Shown piece after piece: positions 45,211 through 55,951 of a stretch of 64,000 nucleotides of DNA (position 1 is its first letter; every line of letters begins with the position of its first letter). The notes under the pieces are model-generated. The model had not been told where the DNA came from. It did no database searches and saw only the letters and a list, made by a program, of their open reading frames with translations. Source of the DNA: an uncultured Colwellia sp. (GTDB lineage: Bacteria; Pseudomonadota; Gammaproteobacteria; Enterobacterales; Alteromonadaceae); the NCBI GenBank assembly GCA_913058395.1, contig CAJXQI010000017.1:1-64000 (forward strand). The letters are read 5' to 3'. The position numbers and the translations under genes were made by a program.

Positions 45211-45612
45211 CTAATCCACCAACGATTTTCGACGTTTAAAACGAAAAACAATCGCACTGAAGGTTAAAATGAATAAACTTGGAATTGCCGCGAACATAAT
45301 GGCAGGCAGCATAAACTGGGCAATCAGTAAGGTTAAGGTGATAAAACATAGTGTCGGCAACAGTAACCAAAACGTATGTTCACTGGCACACAACTTAAAG
45401 CCTTTATGCATAAAAACCAGTAATAATAAACTGACGATACTGGCAGTAATAGCGGTAACTGAACCGGGGTAATAATCAAGAATAAAATCGGTATGAGGGT
45501 GAAGTATGCTAGGCACAGGCGCTAAATTACCAATATGAACTAACCAAATTAGTGAGCCAGCAATTAGACAGCCGAAATTAAATGACCATAGTTTTTTATT
45601 TACCTCAAACAC
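45211..45612 (-). CDS. Four-span membrane protein of unknown function
   Basis: The 133-residue protein has four predicted helices (about 8-26, 49-68, 80-98 and 100-122) and a basic C-terminus (FRFKRRKSLVD). No motif points to a transport or enzyme family. Between this gene and the efflux operon (45613-45911) I see only the efflux terminator. Confidence 0.6.
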   Translation of the reverse strand: MFEVNKKLWSFNFGCLIAGSLIWLVHIGNLAPVPSILHPHTDFILDYYPGSVTAITASIVSLLLLVFMHKGFKLCASEHTFWLLLPTLCFITLTLLIAQFMLPAIMFAAIPSLFILTFSAIVFRFKRRKSLVD

Positions 45613-45854
45613 CGGTATTCTCCAAATTTATTATTATTATTTTCATCCTTTATATCGCAAGTGTGTTTTTTAATCAATATGTATTAATTTTATACACAAA
45701 CAATCATCATCGATAAGTCATCAGACGTAAAAGATACTCATAAACCACTATTAACTAATGGTTCATCGGCACTTAAAGCATTGAAAAATAATAATTCTAA
45801 AGAAGTGTTTTAATGATAAAGCTAAGAGAACGTAGTTTACTATCTAAAACAAGC

Positions 45855-45889
45855 AAAAGCCCATACAAACTAACGGTTATATGGGCTTT
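45855..45889 (-). terminator. Terminator of the RND operon
   Basis: On the minus strand AAAGCCCATA pairs with TATGGGCTTTT, 22 bases past the stop of the pump gene. Confidence 0.75.
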
Positions 45890-45911
45890 GTAAGCAACTT
45901 GACTAGAGTAA

Positions 45912-48900
45912 TTAGGCTTTAGTTGTCGTTACCTTTTCTTGTTGCTGCTCAATTTCATGAGCAATAGCTAAAGGAGAACCTGTGTGTCGGCAAAGCCAAT
46001 AATAGGCACCTGGCACAACAAATAAGGTAAATATACTGGCAAGAGAAACGCCAGCAAAAATAACCACACCAATCACCATTCTACTTTCAGCACCTGGTCC
46101 TATTGCTAACACTAATGGAATTGCACTGGTCACCGTAGTAAACGTTGTCATCACAATAGGTCGTAAACGTTGCGTTGCCGCAGAAATTAACGCTTCTTCA
46201 AAGGCAATGCCTTTATCGCGTAATTGGTTAGCAAACTCGACAATTAAAATACCGTTTTTCGCCGCTAGCCCTATCAGCATGACAATACCAATTTGGCTGT
46301 AAATATTTAAGCTCATGCCCATTAATTTCAGCCCCGCCAGCGCCCCGACTAATGCCAGTGGTACGGTTAACATAATAACAAACGGGTGAATAAAGCTTTC
46401 AAACTGAGCCGATAAAACAAGGTAAGTGATCACCAACGCCAGTACAAAAATAAAGATAAGGGAGTTACCAGATTCTTGTAATAACTGCGATTGCCCTTTG
46501 TAAGCCACTTGTGCTTCTTGCGGTAAATGCTCTGCAACGGCATTATTTAAGAAGTTAAGTGCATCGCCTAACGGATAACCTGCCGTTAAGTTAGCGCTAA
46601 TAGTCACGCTGCGTAAACGGTTAAAACGGTTCAATTGTGAAGAAGTTGCGCTTTCTTCAATGGTTATCAAATTCGATAACGGCACTAGTTCGTTACTTAC
46701 GTCTGAACGGACGAAAATATTGTCGATATCTTTCGGGTTGGAAAAATCTGATTTCTCACCACGCACCACAACATAATATTCTTCACCACGTTCAACAAAG
46801 TTAGTCACACGACGTTGCCCTAACATGGTTTCTAACGTTCTTCCGATATCTCCTACTGATACCCCTAAGTCAAAAGCACGATTATGGTCAATTTTCACTA
46901 ATAGCTGAGGATAAGTTTCTTTATAGTCACTGTCGATACTATGTAGATTCGGATTTTCCTGCGCCTTAGCAATAATAATATCGCGCCACTTGGCTAGTTC
47001 TTCATAGGTATTACCTTGTAAAACAAAAGCAACTGGCGATACTGAGCCGCCGCCACTTAGCCCGCGTCGCATCATGGCAAATGCACGCACATCAGTAACT
47101 TTTGATAATTCACCATTCATTTTTTTGATGAAATCAAAGGTGTTGGTTTCACGTTCCCCCCATGCTGGCATGCCGACAATAGCAATGCCGCCAGAGCCAC
47201 CAAAACCTGGCACTCGTACCAGTACTCGGTCAAGCTCACCACTTTGTTGATGCGCTAATAGTTTCTCTTCAATCTGCTGCATGTTTTTGACATTATTTTC
47301 ATAACTCGCCCCTTCAGCACCACGCATCATGACAAAGAAATTACCTCGGTCTTCCTTAGGTGTGTACTCTGAAGGTAACTGAGTAAATAAGCTATAAACC
47401 GCAATAAAAGCTAAAACAACAACAATAAAGATCATATAGGGTTGGCGAATAGTTGTTTTCAATGACCGCCCGTAAGCCGCTTCCATTTTGCCAAAACCTT
47501 TATCTAACATTTGGCCAAATGAAGAACTACGCTTGCGATGTTTCAACATTTTTGAACACATCATTGGCGTTAACGATAACGCGGTGATACTTGAGAACAC
47601 CACCGCAGCAGCAATCGCGATAGCAAACTCAGTAAATAAACGCCCAACATTACCTGATAAGAATATTAACGGCACAAATACCGCCACCAACACTAAGGTA
47701 GTGGCAATTACCGCAAAGGCAACTTCACGCCCGCCTTCATAAGCAGCCATTAAAGGTGTTTGGCCGTTCTCAATTCTCCGGTAAATGTTTTCTAGTACCA
47801 CAATGGAATCATCAACCACTAAACCAATGGCTAATACTAAGGCGAGTAAGGTCAATAAATTGATAGAAAAGCCAAACCATGACAACACCATCATTGAGCC
47901 AATTAAGGCGACAGGTACGGTTACGGCAGGAATAAGCGTGGCGCTAACATTACCCAAGAATAGGAAGATAACTAACACCACCATAATCATAGCGATGCCA
48001 AGCGTGTTATATACTTCGTCAATCGAACCTTGAATAAATACTGATGAGTCGTAACTATTGGTAATGGTTGTGCCTAGTGGCAAGCCATCACGTATTGACG
48101 TCATTTCTTTTCGTGCGGCTTTTACCACTTCAAGGGTATTGGCTTTTGATTGCTTGATAATACCCAAGCCAACCATATTTTTACCATTACCGCGGAACAT
48201 GTTTTCTTCGTCTTCCGCCGCCATAGCAACTTTGGCCACATCACCAAGGTATACCAGCGATTTATCATCATTACGCGCTACCACCATAGTGGCAAAGTCA
48301 TTTTCAGTTAAATAACTACGTTCAACCCGAATAGAAAAGTCTCGGTCAAGTGATTCAACTTTGCCTGCAGGTAGTTCAACATTTTCTGCCCGTAAAACTT
48401 GTTCAATATCACTAACGGTAACACCGCGCGCCGCCATAGCTTTGCGGTTTAATAACACCTTCATAGCATAAGTTCTGCCACCACCAACACGCACACGGGC
48501 TACGCCGTCAACAACAGAAAATCGGTCAACAATGTAACGTTCTGCATAATCGGTTAGTTGCAAGGTGCTCATAGCATCACTTTGCAGTACAAACCACACA
48601 ATGGCACTTTCGTCATCATTGGCTTTAAATACTTCTGGTGGATCCGCTTGTTCTGGCAAATTATTTAATGCACGTGAAATACGGTCACGCACATCATTAG
48701 TCGCAGCATCAATATCACGGTCGAGTTCAAACTCAATAGAAATATTTGAGCGACCAACACGGCTATTGGAGTTAATCGACTTAACACCTTCAATACCGCT
48801 TATTCTATCTTCAAGGACTTGGGTAATTTTACTTTCAACAATTGCTGCTGATGCCCCAGGGTATGAGGTGTTAATGCTAACTACTGGCGGATCAATATCA

Positions 48901-49013
48901 GGATATTCGCGCAGCGGTAAGGTCATAAACGCGACGATGCCAAAAGTGATCAACAATAAATTGATAACGGTAGCGAATACCGGACGTTTTACTGAGATAT
49001 CAGATAAAATCAC
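45912..49013 (-). CDS. RND efflux pump permease (AcrB-type)
   Basis: The 1033-residue inner-membrane proton antiporter has the HAE1 layout of 12 helices and two large periplasmic loops. The helix 4 proton-relay aspartates are in GLVVDDSIVVLENIYRR, with repeat features RPVFATVINLLLI and GLAAKNGILIVEFANQLRD. It starts with GTG overlapping the adaptor stop (GTGA). No outer-membrane channel gene is nearby, so a TolC encoded elsewhere is expected. The substrates are unknown. Confidence 0.95.
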   Translation of the reverse strand: MILSDISVKRPVFATVINLLLITFGIVAFMTLPLREYPDIDPPVVSINTSYPGASAAIVESKITQVLEDRISGIEGVKSINSNSRVGRSNISIEFELDRDIDAATNDVRDRISRALNNLPEQADPPEVFKANDDESAIVWFVLQSDAMSTLQLTDYAERYIVDRFSVVDGVARVRVGGGRTYAMKVLLNRKAMAARGVTVSDIEQVLRAENVELPAGKVESLDRDFSIRVERSYLTENDFATMVVARNDDKSLVYLGDVAKVAMAAEDEENMFRGNGKNMVGLGIIKQSKANTLEVVKAARKEMTSIRDGLPLGTTITNSYDSSVFIQGSIDEVYNTLGIAMIMVVLVIFLFLGNVSATLIPAVTVPVALIGSMMVLSWFGFSINLLTLLALVLAIGLVVDDSIVVLENIYRRIENGQTPLMAAYEGGREVAFAVIATTLVLVAVFVPLIFLSGNVGRLFTEFAIAIAAAVVFSSITALSLTPMMCSKMLKHRKRSSSFGQMLDKGFGKMEAAYGRSLKTTIRQPYMIFIVVVLAFIAVYSLFTQLPSEYTPKEDRGNFFVMMRGAEGASYENNVKNMQQIEEKLLAHQQSGELDRVLVRVPGFGGSGGIAIVGMPAWGERETNTFDFIKKMNGELSKVTDVRAFAMMRRGLSGGGSVSPVAFVLQGNTYEELAKWRDIIIAKAQENPNLHSIDSDYKETYPQLLVKIDHNRAFDLGVSVGDIGRTLETMLGQRRVTNFVERGEEYYVVVRGEKSDFSNPKDIDNIFVRSDVSNELVPLSNLITIEESATSSQLNRFNRLRSVTISANLTAGYPLGDALNFLNNAVAEHLPQEAQVAYKGQSQLLQESGNSLIFIFVLALVITYLVLSAQFESFIHPFVIMLTVPLALVGALAGLKLMGMSLNIYSQIGIVMLIGLAAKNGILIVEFANQLRDKGIAFEEALISAATQRLRPIVMTTFTTVTSAIPLVLAIGPGAESRMVIGVVIFAGVSLASIFTLFVVPGAYYWLCRHTGSPLAIAHEIEQQQEKVTTTKA

Positions 49014-50068
49014 GCGTTATTCTCCAAAACATTAACCGACGTGCCATCACGCAGTTTTAATGCTCCTTCAATCACTACTTTTGCACCGACCTTGATGCCA
49101 TCAAGTACTTCAACAAAACCATGATATCGACGACCAATGTGCAGTTGCTTCTTCACGGCTTTACCGTCTTCAACCACAAAAACAAAATGTTTATCTTCAA
49201 TTGGAATCACGGCACTTTCTGGTACTTGCAACAACTGTTCTACATTACGAATAATTTCAATATTCAGTAACATGCCGGCACGTAATTTAGTGTCATTGTT
49301 TGGAATTTCAGCGCGTACTTTTAAGGTACGAGTTACGCTATCAATACGAGAATCGATTGACGTTACTTTGCCAACAAATATCTGATCTTTATAAGCGATG
49401 TTAGTTGCTTCTATCAACTGACCAACGGCTACCGTAGTCAAGTAACGCTCTGGCACAGAAAAGTCGACTTTAATTACGCTTAAATCATCTAGGCTAGTAA
49501 TGATGTCGCCAACATCAATCAATGCGCCTAAGCTAATTTCACGAAAACCTAATACGCCAGAAAAAGGCGCTTTAATGGTTAGGTCATTAAGTTTTATTTT
49601 CGCGCTCAATAGTTGAGCTGAAATGGCTTTGGTTTTAGCTTCTTGTTGGTCAACAATTGATTTAGAAGTAGCTTTTTTAGTAAAAAGGTCTTGAAAACGA
49701 TTAAGCTGTGCAACCGATTCAGCCAAATTAGCTTCATATTCTTTAACTTTTGCTGCTTCTTCTCGGCTATTTAAGCGTACTAAAATTTCGCCTTTTTTAA
49801 CCGTGTCGCCATCTTGAAAGGAAACTTCATCAACCAAATCAGAATATTTGCTGGTGATAAAAACCTGCTCGTTGGCTCTTGATGTACCAACTGCTTCAAC
49901 AGAGTCTTTAAATGTTGCTTGAGCAATTTGCACTGTTTTTACTGAAACAACACGTTGATGTTTTTCTTTAACGGTTGCTGACTTTGGCCACTGTAAATAA
50001 ACAACCAGTGCTACCAGTACACTTACAAGTAATAATAACGGTAAACGGCGACTTATAGCTGAAGACAT
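49010..50068 (-). CDS. RND efflux periplasmic adaptor (MFP)
   Basis: The 352-residue membrane fusion protein has an N-terminal anchor (LPLLLLVSVLVALVVYLQW). The lipoyl halves flank a short alpha-hairpin at about 70-150 (VSFQDGDTVKKGEILVRLNS and IKAPFSGVLGFREISLGALI), then beta-barrel and membrane-proximal domains. It links the pump to an outer-membrane channel. ATG 50068 is preferred over an in-frame TTG at 50104. Co-translated with the pump by a four-base overlap. Confidence 0.93.
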   Translation of the reverse strand: MSSAISRRLPLLLLVSVLVALVVYLQWPKSATVKEKHQRVVSVKTVQIAQATFKDSVEAVGTSRANEQVFITSKYSDLVDEVSFQDGDTVKKGEILVRLNSREEAAKVKEYEANLAESVAQLNRFQDLFTKKATSKSIVDQQEAKTKAISAQLLSAKIKLNDLTIKAPFSGVLGFREISLGALIDVGDIITSLDDLSVIKVDFSVPERYLTTVAVGQLIEATNIAYKDQIFVGKVTSIDSRIDSVTRTLKVRAEIPNNDTKLRAGMLLNIEIIRNVEQLLQVPESAVIPIEDKHFVFVVEDGKAVKKQLHIGRRYHGFVEVLDGIKVGAKVVIEGALKLRDGTSVNVLENNA

Positions 50069-50295
50069 AAATAAAAAACTCTCTAAATTTGCGAAAAATT
50101 TCAATGCTATTACTATAACGTAGATACTGTAAATGCTCGATACAGCTTAGCTTGAGATTTAAGGCTTTGGTCGCAAAATAGAAAATTAAATAACTTTGTG
50201 ATTATTAAGATATAATTTATATATATACCCAAACCAGATGAGAAATATCTAATTATTAGGTATGCATCATTTTTTACATTTTAAGGATTAAACTC

Positions 50296-51051
50296 GTGAA
50301 AATTATTGCCTCAATTATCGTTGTATTGTTACTACTTAGTGGTGGTGCCCTTTGGTTTCTAGCTGGCGGCTCACTAAATGATTATATTAAAAGCCAAATT
50401 GAAACAGTTGGAACACAGGTTACTGAACAAGCCGTTACCGTAAAAACTGTTGATATTAAACTCACTAGCGGTGCTGGTAGTATTTTAGGTATTAACCTAG
50501 CCAACCCTAAAACTTACAAGCAACCAAATGCATTTTCTTTAGGTGAAGTTACACTAGACATTAACCTTGAGAGCTTAACGTCTTCACCTATTATTATTGA
50601 CGCTATTGTTATTAAATCACCGGAAGCATTTGTAGAGATGACACAAACTGGTGGTTCAAATATCCAAGACATTTTAGACGCCATAGAGCGTAATACTCCT
50701 AAAGGTGACGCGCAAACTGCCGATAAAACACCAGGTAATACAGCTGATGAGCCAAAAGTTAAAGTAAGCAAAATTGTATTAGCGGGTACTGCTTTGTCGG
50801 TAGACTTAACTGCTTTTGGCAATAAAGAGCACACAGCAACATTACCTGATATTACCTTGAATAATGTTGGTGGCGACGAAGGTTTACCAGCAAGCCAACT
50901 AGGTAGTGAAATTGTTAAGCAAGCGCTTTCTAAAATATGGAAACAAGCAAAAGAGACTCAAAAGAAAAAACTAGTCGACGGTGCTAAAGATAAGCTAAAA
51001 GAAAAGTTAGAAGATAAAGCTAAAAAGAAACTAACTGATCTGTTTGGTTAA
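50296..51051 (+). CDS. AsmA-like membrane-anchored periplasmic protein
   Basis: In this 251-residue protein a single N-terminal span (IIASIIVVLLLLSGGALWFLAGG) is followed by a beta-rich domain with DIKLTSGAGSILGINLANP and INLESLTSSPIIIDAIVIKSP, as in AsmA/DUF748 proteins that support lipid transport or outer-membrane assembly. The C-terminal 55 residues are a Lys-rich helix. The assignment is by pattern and is tentative. AAGGA lies nine bases before the GTG. Confidence 0.65.
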   Translation: MKIIASIIVVLLLLSGGALWFLAGGSLNDYIKSQIETVGTQVTEQAVTVKTVDIKLTSGAGSILGINLANPKTYKQPNAFSLGEVTLDINLESLTSSPIIIDAIVIKSPEAFVEMTQTGGSNIQDILDAIERNTPKGDAQTADKTPGNTADEPKVKVSKIVLAGTALSVDLTAFGNKEHTATLPDITLNNVGGDEGLPASQLGSEIVKQALSKIWKQAKETQKKKLVDGAKDKLKEKLEDKAKKKLTDLFG

Positions 51052-51074
51052 TTCTAAATACACAATATAGAAAC

Positions 51075-51106
51075 CTCTACGTAGCCTTTAAAATTTCTAC
51101 GTAGAG
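51075..51106 (+). repeat. Perfect hairpin between two envelope genes
   Basis: CTCTACGTAG at 51075-51084 pairs with CTACGTAGAG at 51097-51106 around a 12-base loop. No T run follows, so it may stabilise RNA or limit read-through rather than terminate fully. Confidence 0.6.
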
Positions 51107-51141
51107 AATATAAAAATAATAAACTAAAGAGACATGTTGTA

Positions 51142-51738
51142 ATGAAATTAGCAACTTTTTTAAAACCTTCAGCGGTTATTTGTGGCTTAATGTTAACTGG
51201 CACCGTGTCAGCAAATCAGTTTGAAGTCAGTGTGTTGGGCGGTCAAATGTTTAGTTCAGATCTAGTAGCATCTGACAGTACTGACATTAGTGTGGATTCT
51301 GGAACCAATATCGCCATTGGTATAGCATGGCAAGAAAATCTTAATGGCCAAGGTCAAATATTACTTAACCGTGTTAGCCATGATTTTACCGGTGAAAACG
51401 CTGAAAAAGATTCTCTCGATATCATTTACGCGCACTTTAATGGTGTCGCCATGTTTCGCCAGCAAAACTACGTGACAACTCTAAGCTTAGGCTTAGGTGG
51501 TGCATATTTTGACGCAGAACGAGGCAGTGAAGAGCTATACCCATCAGCGAGTCTTGCTTTTGGTACACGTTATGAGTTTTCAGACAATATGGCACTAGTA
51601 ACTGAGTTGCGCGCCTACGCAACGTTAGTTGACGAAGATGATGCTATGTTCTGTAGCCAAGATATTTGTAGCGCTAACTTTGATGATTCGCTTTGGATTG
51701 ATAGTTCAATATCAGTTGGTGTCGCAATAAAATTCTAG
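51142..51738 (+). CDS. Small outer-membrane beta-barrel-like protein
   Basis: The 198-residue protein has a signal peptide (AVICGLMLTGTVSA). Amphipathic strands such as NIAIGIAWQ, TTLSLGLGGAYF and ASLAFGTRYEF are followed by a C-terminal Phe (SVGVAIKF), typical of eight-strand barrels. Two Cys near the end (AMFCSQDICSAN) could form a loop disulfide. Function unknown. Confidence 0.72.
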   Translation: MKLATFLKPSAVICGLMLTGTVSANQFEVSVLGGQMFSSDLVASDSTDISVDSGTNIAIGIAWQENLNGQGQILLNRVSHDFTGENAEKDSLDIIYAHFNGVAMFRQQNYVTTLSLGLGGAYFDAERGSEELYPSASLAFGTRYEFSDNMALVTELRAYATLVDEDDAMFCSQDICSANFDDSLWIDSSISVGVAIKF

Positions 51739-51825
51739 TATAAAAGTATAACCATGCCTTCCAGCATTAGTTCAGGGCAATCTTGGAAGGTATTACTTCG
51801 CCCATTTCATTAGTCGAGGAAAGCT

Positions 51826-53346
51826 ATGGCTTCATCCATTCAGCAACTTATTAGCATTACTGACACTCAAGGTAATTATAGTTATATAAATTCCGCATAC
51901 GCCGACGCATTGGGTATTGAGCAAGCAAGTTGCAATAGCAAAAATCAGCAGCATTTCTTCCATCAAGATATGCCGAAAAGCATCATTAACGAGATTAATA
52001 ATACTTTGGAAAAAGGCTTTTCTTGGCAAGGACTTATTCGTTTCAAAAACAGTAATAATCAAGACATCTGGTTAGATGCTTTTATTACACCACAATATCA
52101 AGACGGCAAAGTCACCGGTTATCAATCAATAGCAACACTTGCAAAGCCAGAGTTAATCGAACGAGCAAACAACATTTATCATGCAATTAGTCATAACAAA
52201 GCTTGGACAAATTTAGAAATTTCAAAAAATCATAAATTTACTTTCTTGCTGCTCATTAGTGCTGTGGCACAGTATTTTATATTTACCAACTTTGGCCTTT
52301 ATCATTCTATTTTTGCCGCGTTATGTGCAGCTACGCCAATCGCGGTATTTTGGCAAGATATTATTCCGACCGCCATGCGCGCACAACGTATGCAGTCAAT
52401 GTTCGACTCACCTTCTCGTAAAGTTTATTTTGGCAGTGGTACCGCCAGTATTTTTGACTTTAACTTCGCGATGCTAAAAGCAAAATTACGCGCAATTATC
52501 GAAAGAACATTGGACACAGCGAAACCGATTAGCGCGGTAATGACAAATGTAAGTGACGGTATAAGCAGCACCCGCGAAAACTTAACTAGCCAGCAAAGCG
52601 CAATAGAACAACTTAGTCATGCCATGCGTGAAATGCAAACAACTACTACTGAAATTTCAGCCAATGTAGCGACCGCCGCAGGTGATTTAGATGAAACCTT
52701 TTCACAATGTGAACAAGCTCAACAAGGTATTTTTTCAACCACTGATAAAATTAAATCACTCGCTAATGATATTGATGAAGCTTCTTCATCTGCCGATAGT
52801 CTGACGCAATCTGCTAACAACGTCAGTGGCTTAATGGAAGAAATACAATCAATTGCCGACCAAACAAATTTATTAGCGTTAAATGCTGCCATTGAAGCTG
52901 CTCGCGCCGGTGAACATGGTCGAGGCTTTGCCGTTGTTGCTGATGAAGTGCGTAACTTATCTTCCAGAACTCAAGATTCTGCGAAAAAAATCCATCAACG
53001 TTTATCTGTGATGTTAGAAACCATAGACCAATGGGTTGCGGTAATGCTGAAAAACAAAGACGAAGCGCAACTATGTGTTGAAATTGCTGAAAGTTCTAAT
53101 CAGAAAATTGCTGATGTTGTTGACCGCGTTCACAAGGTGACAGATGTCGCTAATCAAATAGCAACGGCTACTGAGCAGCAAAGCGTAACATCAGCGACTA
53201 TCAATGAGCATGTAGAAGATGTGCATCAAGCCATTGAGCGTACGTGGGCACAAACTGACATAGTTACTGAAGAAATGACCATATTGTCAGCGAGTGTGAA
53301 CGACATTACTAATGTTGCCAGTACCTTTGTACCGCCAAAAAGGTAG
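51826..53346 (+). CDS. PAS-domain methyl-accepting chemotaxis protein (Aer-like)
   Basis: The 506-residue protein has an N-terminal PAS domain at about 5-110 ([20 protein letters not shown]), two membrane segments at about 140-180 ([19 protein letters not shown]), then a cytoplasmic signalling domain with the hairpin tip [20 protein letters not shown] and [14 protein letters not shown]. The domain order matches aerotaxis receptors, which sense redox state through FAD in PAS. It couples to CheA/CheW. Bound cofactor is inferred only. Confidence 0.93.
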   Translation: MASSIQQLISITDTQGNYSYINSAYADALGIEQASCNSKNQQHFFHQDMPKSIINEINNTLEKGFSWQGLIRFKNSNNQDIWLDAFITPQYQDGKVTGYQSIATLAKPELIERANNIYHAISHNKAWTNLEISKNHKFTFLLLISAVAQYFIFTNFGLYHSIFAALCAATPIAVFWQDIIPTAMRAQRMQSMFDSPSRKVYFGSGTASIFDFNFAMLKAKLRAIIERTLDTAKPISAVMTNVSDGISSTRENLTSQQSAIEQLSHAMREMQTTTTEISANVATAAGDLDETFSQCEQAQQGIFSTTDKIKSLANDIDEASSSADSLTQSANNVSGLMEEIQSIADQTNLLALNAAIEAARAGEHGRGFAVVADEVRNLSSRTQDSAKKIHQRLSVMLETIDQWVAVMLKNKDEAQLCVEIAESSNQKIADVVDRVHKVTDVANQIATATEQQSVTSATINEHVEDVHQAIERTWAQTDIVTEEMTILSASVNDITNVASTFVPPKR

Positions 53347-53373
53347 TTAGCGTAAAGCAATAACCGACATGAG

Positions 53374-53420
53374 CTTTTGATCTTTTAATCATCATGCATA
53401 CTTTAAAAGATCAAAGGCTA
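53374..53420 (+). repeat. Hairpin after the chemoreceptor gene
   Basis: GCTTTTGATCTTTTAA is matched by TTAAAAGATCAAAGGC-type complement across a 14-base loop, with few mismatches. It is the likely transcript end although a T run is missing. The remaining gap up to 53640 shows nothing recognised. Confidence 0.55.
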
Positions 53421-53643
53421 ATAACACCACCTTCTGAGTTCAGCTTAGAAGTTAAACATCCCAATTCCCTCACTAAAGTCATTCGCAATTCCTCCACACT
53501 TGTGTCGCGCACTTATTAACATTTTTAACCCAATTAACGCATAAAAATAGCATAAGTAACGTTATTAAGCTGTAAATGGCTAAATTAGCTATGTTAATAG
53601 CGCCTTGATTGATTAAAATCACTTTCAATAGAAAAACACACAA

Positions 53644-53689
53644 ACACTACATATTGTGCCTGCACTTGATTTAGATCGCAATATGTATG
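53644..53689. promoter_or_regulatory. Putative paired NrdR boxes upstream of nrdJ
   Basis: ACACTACATATTGTGC (53644-53659) fits the NrdR consensus ACACWATATWTWGTGT well. A weaker second box, GATCGCAATATGTATG (53674-53689), lies 30 bases on, about three helical turns, the usual spacing of NrdR pairs. Overlapping them, TTGATTTAGATCGC (53666-53679) resembles an FNR half-site pair (8 of 10). NrdR represses ribonucleotide reductase genes when dATP is high. Confidence 0.5.
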
Positions 53690-53761
53690 AAATACACTTG
53701 TAGGAAATCTAATTTTTTATATCATAATTGTTCTTTCGAACAACGATTATATAAAACCGCT

Positions 53762-55951
53762 ATGACTGAGCTAGAAATAAAATCAAAAAATGCTTCTGTA
53801 AAAAGTGTCTCTGAGCCGCTTAACCATGACTTACCTTTACAACCTGCTTCGCACGATATTTGGGATAAAAAATACCGACTTAAAGATAGACACGGTAATA
53901 ACCAAGAAGCCACGGTAAGTGATACTTTCACTCGCATTGCGAAAGCATTGACGGCAATTGAAAGTAAGGATCATAAAAAATGGCAAGAAAAATTTATTTG
54001 GGCCATGGAATCTGGTGCTTATCCTGCGGGACGCATTATTTCAAATGCGGGTGCTGAGAAGTTTAAACCGGCAACTTCAACCATTAACTGTACCGTATCA
54101 GGCACCATCGAAGATTCAATGACGGGTATTTTAAGCCGTGTACATCAAGCGGGGTTAACCTTGAAAGCAGGCTGTGGAATTGGCTATGAATTTTCAACAT
54201 TACGACCAAGTGGTGCTTACGTTGCCGGCGCAGGGGCAACAACATCTGGCCCTATGTCGTTTATGGATATATACGACAAAATGTGTTTTACAGTTAGTTC
54301 TGCTGGTGGTCGACGTGGCGCTCAAATGGGCGTGTTCGACATATCGCACCCTGATGTAAAAGAGTTTATTTTAGCCAAACGTGAAGATGGCCGTTTACGT
54401 CAATTTAACCTATCACTGTTGATCAGTGATGACTTTATCAATGCGGTTAAAAATGATGAAGAATGGCCACTAAACTTTCCGCTAACACACAAGGAAATGG
54501 TTTCAGACAACATCAACTTAGATGATAGTTCGCTTGTTTTATTCAAAGACAATCATTACCAAGCTGACTTTATAAAAAGCCATGACTATATTCTCAATGA
54601 GCAAGGACAAATTGCCTGTAAAATTTACAGCCGTATTCCAGCACAACGCCTTTGGGATATGATCATGAGCAATACCTTTGACTATGCCGAACCCGGCTTT
54701 TTACTGATTGACCACGCCAATGAAATGAACAACAACTGGTTTTGTGAAAAACTTCGCGCCAGTAACCCATGCGGTGAACAAATATTACCACCACACGGTG
54801 CTTGTTTACTCGGTTCAATTAACTTAGTTAAGTTCGTTAAGCAGCCATTTTCAGGTCAAGCCCAGTTTGACTGGGAGAAATTCAAAGAAGTCACTAAAGT
54901 GTTCACACGCATGTTAGACAATGTAGTTGAAATAAATGGTCTGCCATTAGAAGAGCAACGTTTAGAAATTCAGAATAAACGCCGCCATGGTATGGGTTAC
55001 CTTGGTTTAGGCTCAGCACTAACCATGTTGAAAATGCCTTACAACAGTCCAGAAGCTGTTGCCTTTACCGAAGAAGTATCAAAAGTATTAGCTATTACGG
55101 GCTGGCAAGAAGCACTAAACTTAGCGAAAGAAAAAGGCCCTGCACCAATATTAATGCAAAGTTTTACCGTTGACCAAGCCATGCTTAACAAGCGTCCAGA
55201 AATGGCGCAAGACGGCATTAAAGTTGGTGATAAAATTAAAGGCTCAGTGCTACATGCTAAGTACAGTCGTTACATGCAAAGAATTGCTCAAGAGCAACCA
55301 GAACTGGTTAAGCAACTGGAAAAAGTTGGTGCTAGATTTACTCATCACACCTCAATTGCACCAACAGGCACGCTGGCCTTAAGTTTAGGTAATAACGTTT
55401 CAAATGGTATTGAGCCAAGTTTTGCTCATGAATATCATCGCAACATTATTCGAGAAGGTAAAAAGTCGAAAGAATCTGTTGCCGTTTCAAGCTACGAACT
55501 TTTAGCTTACCGCGCAATGGTGAACGCTAATGCCGAAGCCTACGCTACTGAAGGCGAGAATAAATTACCCAACTACTTCACGGTTAGCGATAGTATTAAC
55601 CCAGAAGAGCATGTTGATATTCAAGCGGCAGCGCAACTTTGGATTGACTCATCAATATCAAAAACCATCAATATTCCAACCGATTTTGACTACGAAAAGT
55701 TCAAGAATATTTATCTTTATGCTTACGATAAAGGCTTAAAAGGCTGCACAACATTCCGCTTTAATCCAGAAGTTCATCAAGGCGTATTGGTCAAAGAAAC
55801 TGACTTAGAAAAAGTAGAGTATGAATTCACTTTAGCTGATGGCACAACCATGACAGCCAAAGGTAATGAAGAAATTCGTTACGACGGTGAAGTGCATACC
55901 GCTGCCAATTTACATGACGCCTTAAAAGAAGGTTATTACGGCAAGCTTTAG
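53762..55951 (+). CDS. nrdJ: Adenosylcobalamin-dependent ribonucleotide reductase, catalytic part (NrdJa)
   Basis: This class II enzyme of 729 residues makes deoxynucleotides without oxygen or an iron cofactor. Redox Cys is in NCTVSGTIEDSM. The catalytic thiyl region is ASNPCGEQILPPHGACLLGS, and SIAPTGTLALSLGNNVSNGI follows. The C-terminal half ends without the usual Cys tail, which is carried by the next gene, as in Pseudomonas NrdJa/NrdJb. The start is ATG 53762; an ATG 75 bases earlier lies inside the predicted operator. Confidence 0.92.
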   Translation: MTELEIKSKNASVKSVSEPLNHDLPLQPASHDIWDKKYRLKDRHGNNQEATVSDTFTRIAKALTAIESKDHKKWQEKFIWAMESGAYPAGRIISNAGAEKFKPATSTINCTVSGTIEDSMTGILSRVHQAGLTLKAGCGIGYEFSTLRPSGAYVAGAGATTSGPMSFMDIYDKMCFTVSSAGGRRGAQMGVFDISHPDVKEFILAKREDGRLRQFNLSLLISDDFINAVKNDEEWPLNFPLTHKEMVSDNINLDDSSLVLFKDNHYQADFIKSHDYILNEQGQIACKIYSRIPAQRLWDMIMSNTFDYAEPGFLLIDHANEMNNNWFCEKLRASNPCGEQILPPHGACLLGSINLVKFVKQPFSGQAQFDWEKFKEVTKVFTRMLDNVVEINGLPLEEQRLEIQNKRRHGMGYLGLGSALTMLKMPYNSPEAVAFTEEVSKVLAITGWQEALNLAKEKGPAPILMQSFTVDQAMLNKRPEMAQDGIKVGDKIKGSVLHAKYSRYMQRIAQEQPELVKQLEKVGARFTHHTSIAPTGTLALSLGNNVSNGIEPSFAHEYHRNIIREGKKSKESVAVSSYELLAYRAMVNANAEAYATEGENKLPNYFTVSDSINPEEHVDIQAAAQLWIDSSISKTINIPTDFDYEKFKNIYLYAYDKGLKGCTTFRFNPEVHQGVLVKETDLEKVEYEFTLADGTTMTAKGNEEIRYDGEVHTAANLHDALKEGYYGKL

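Noticed and set aside
47488-48315. Plus-strand frames inside the RND pump gene
   Set aside because: They are shadows of the long pump gene, with low-complexity Thr/Ala/Ile composition and no start signals.
53421-53643. Cobalamin riboswitch before the B12-dependent nrdJ
   Set aside because: No B12-box-like element or suitable fold is seen in the leader.
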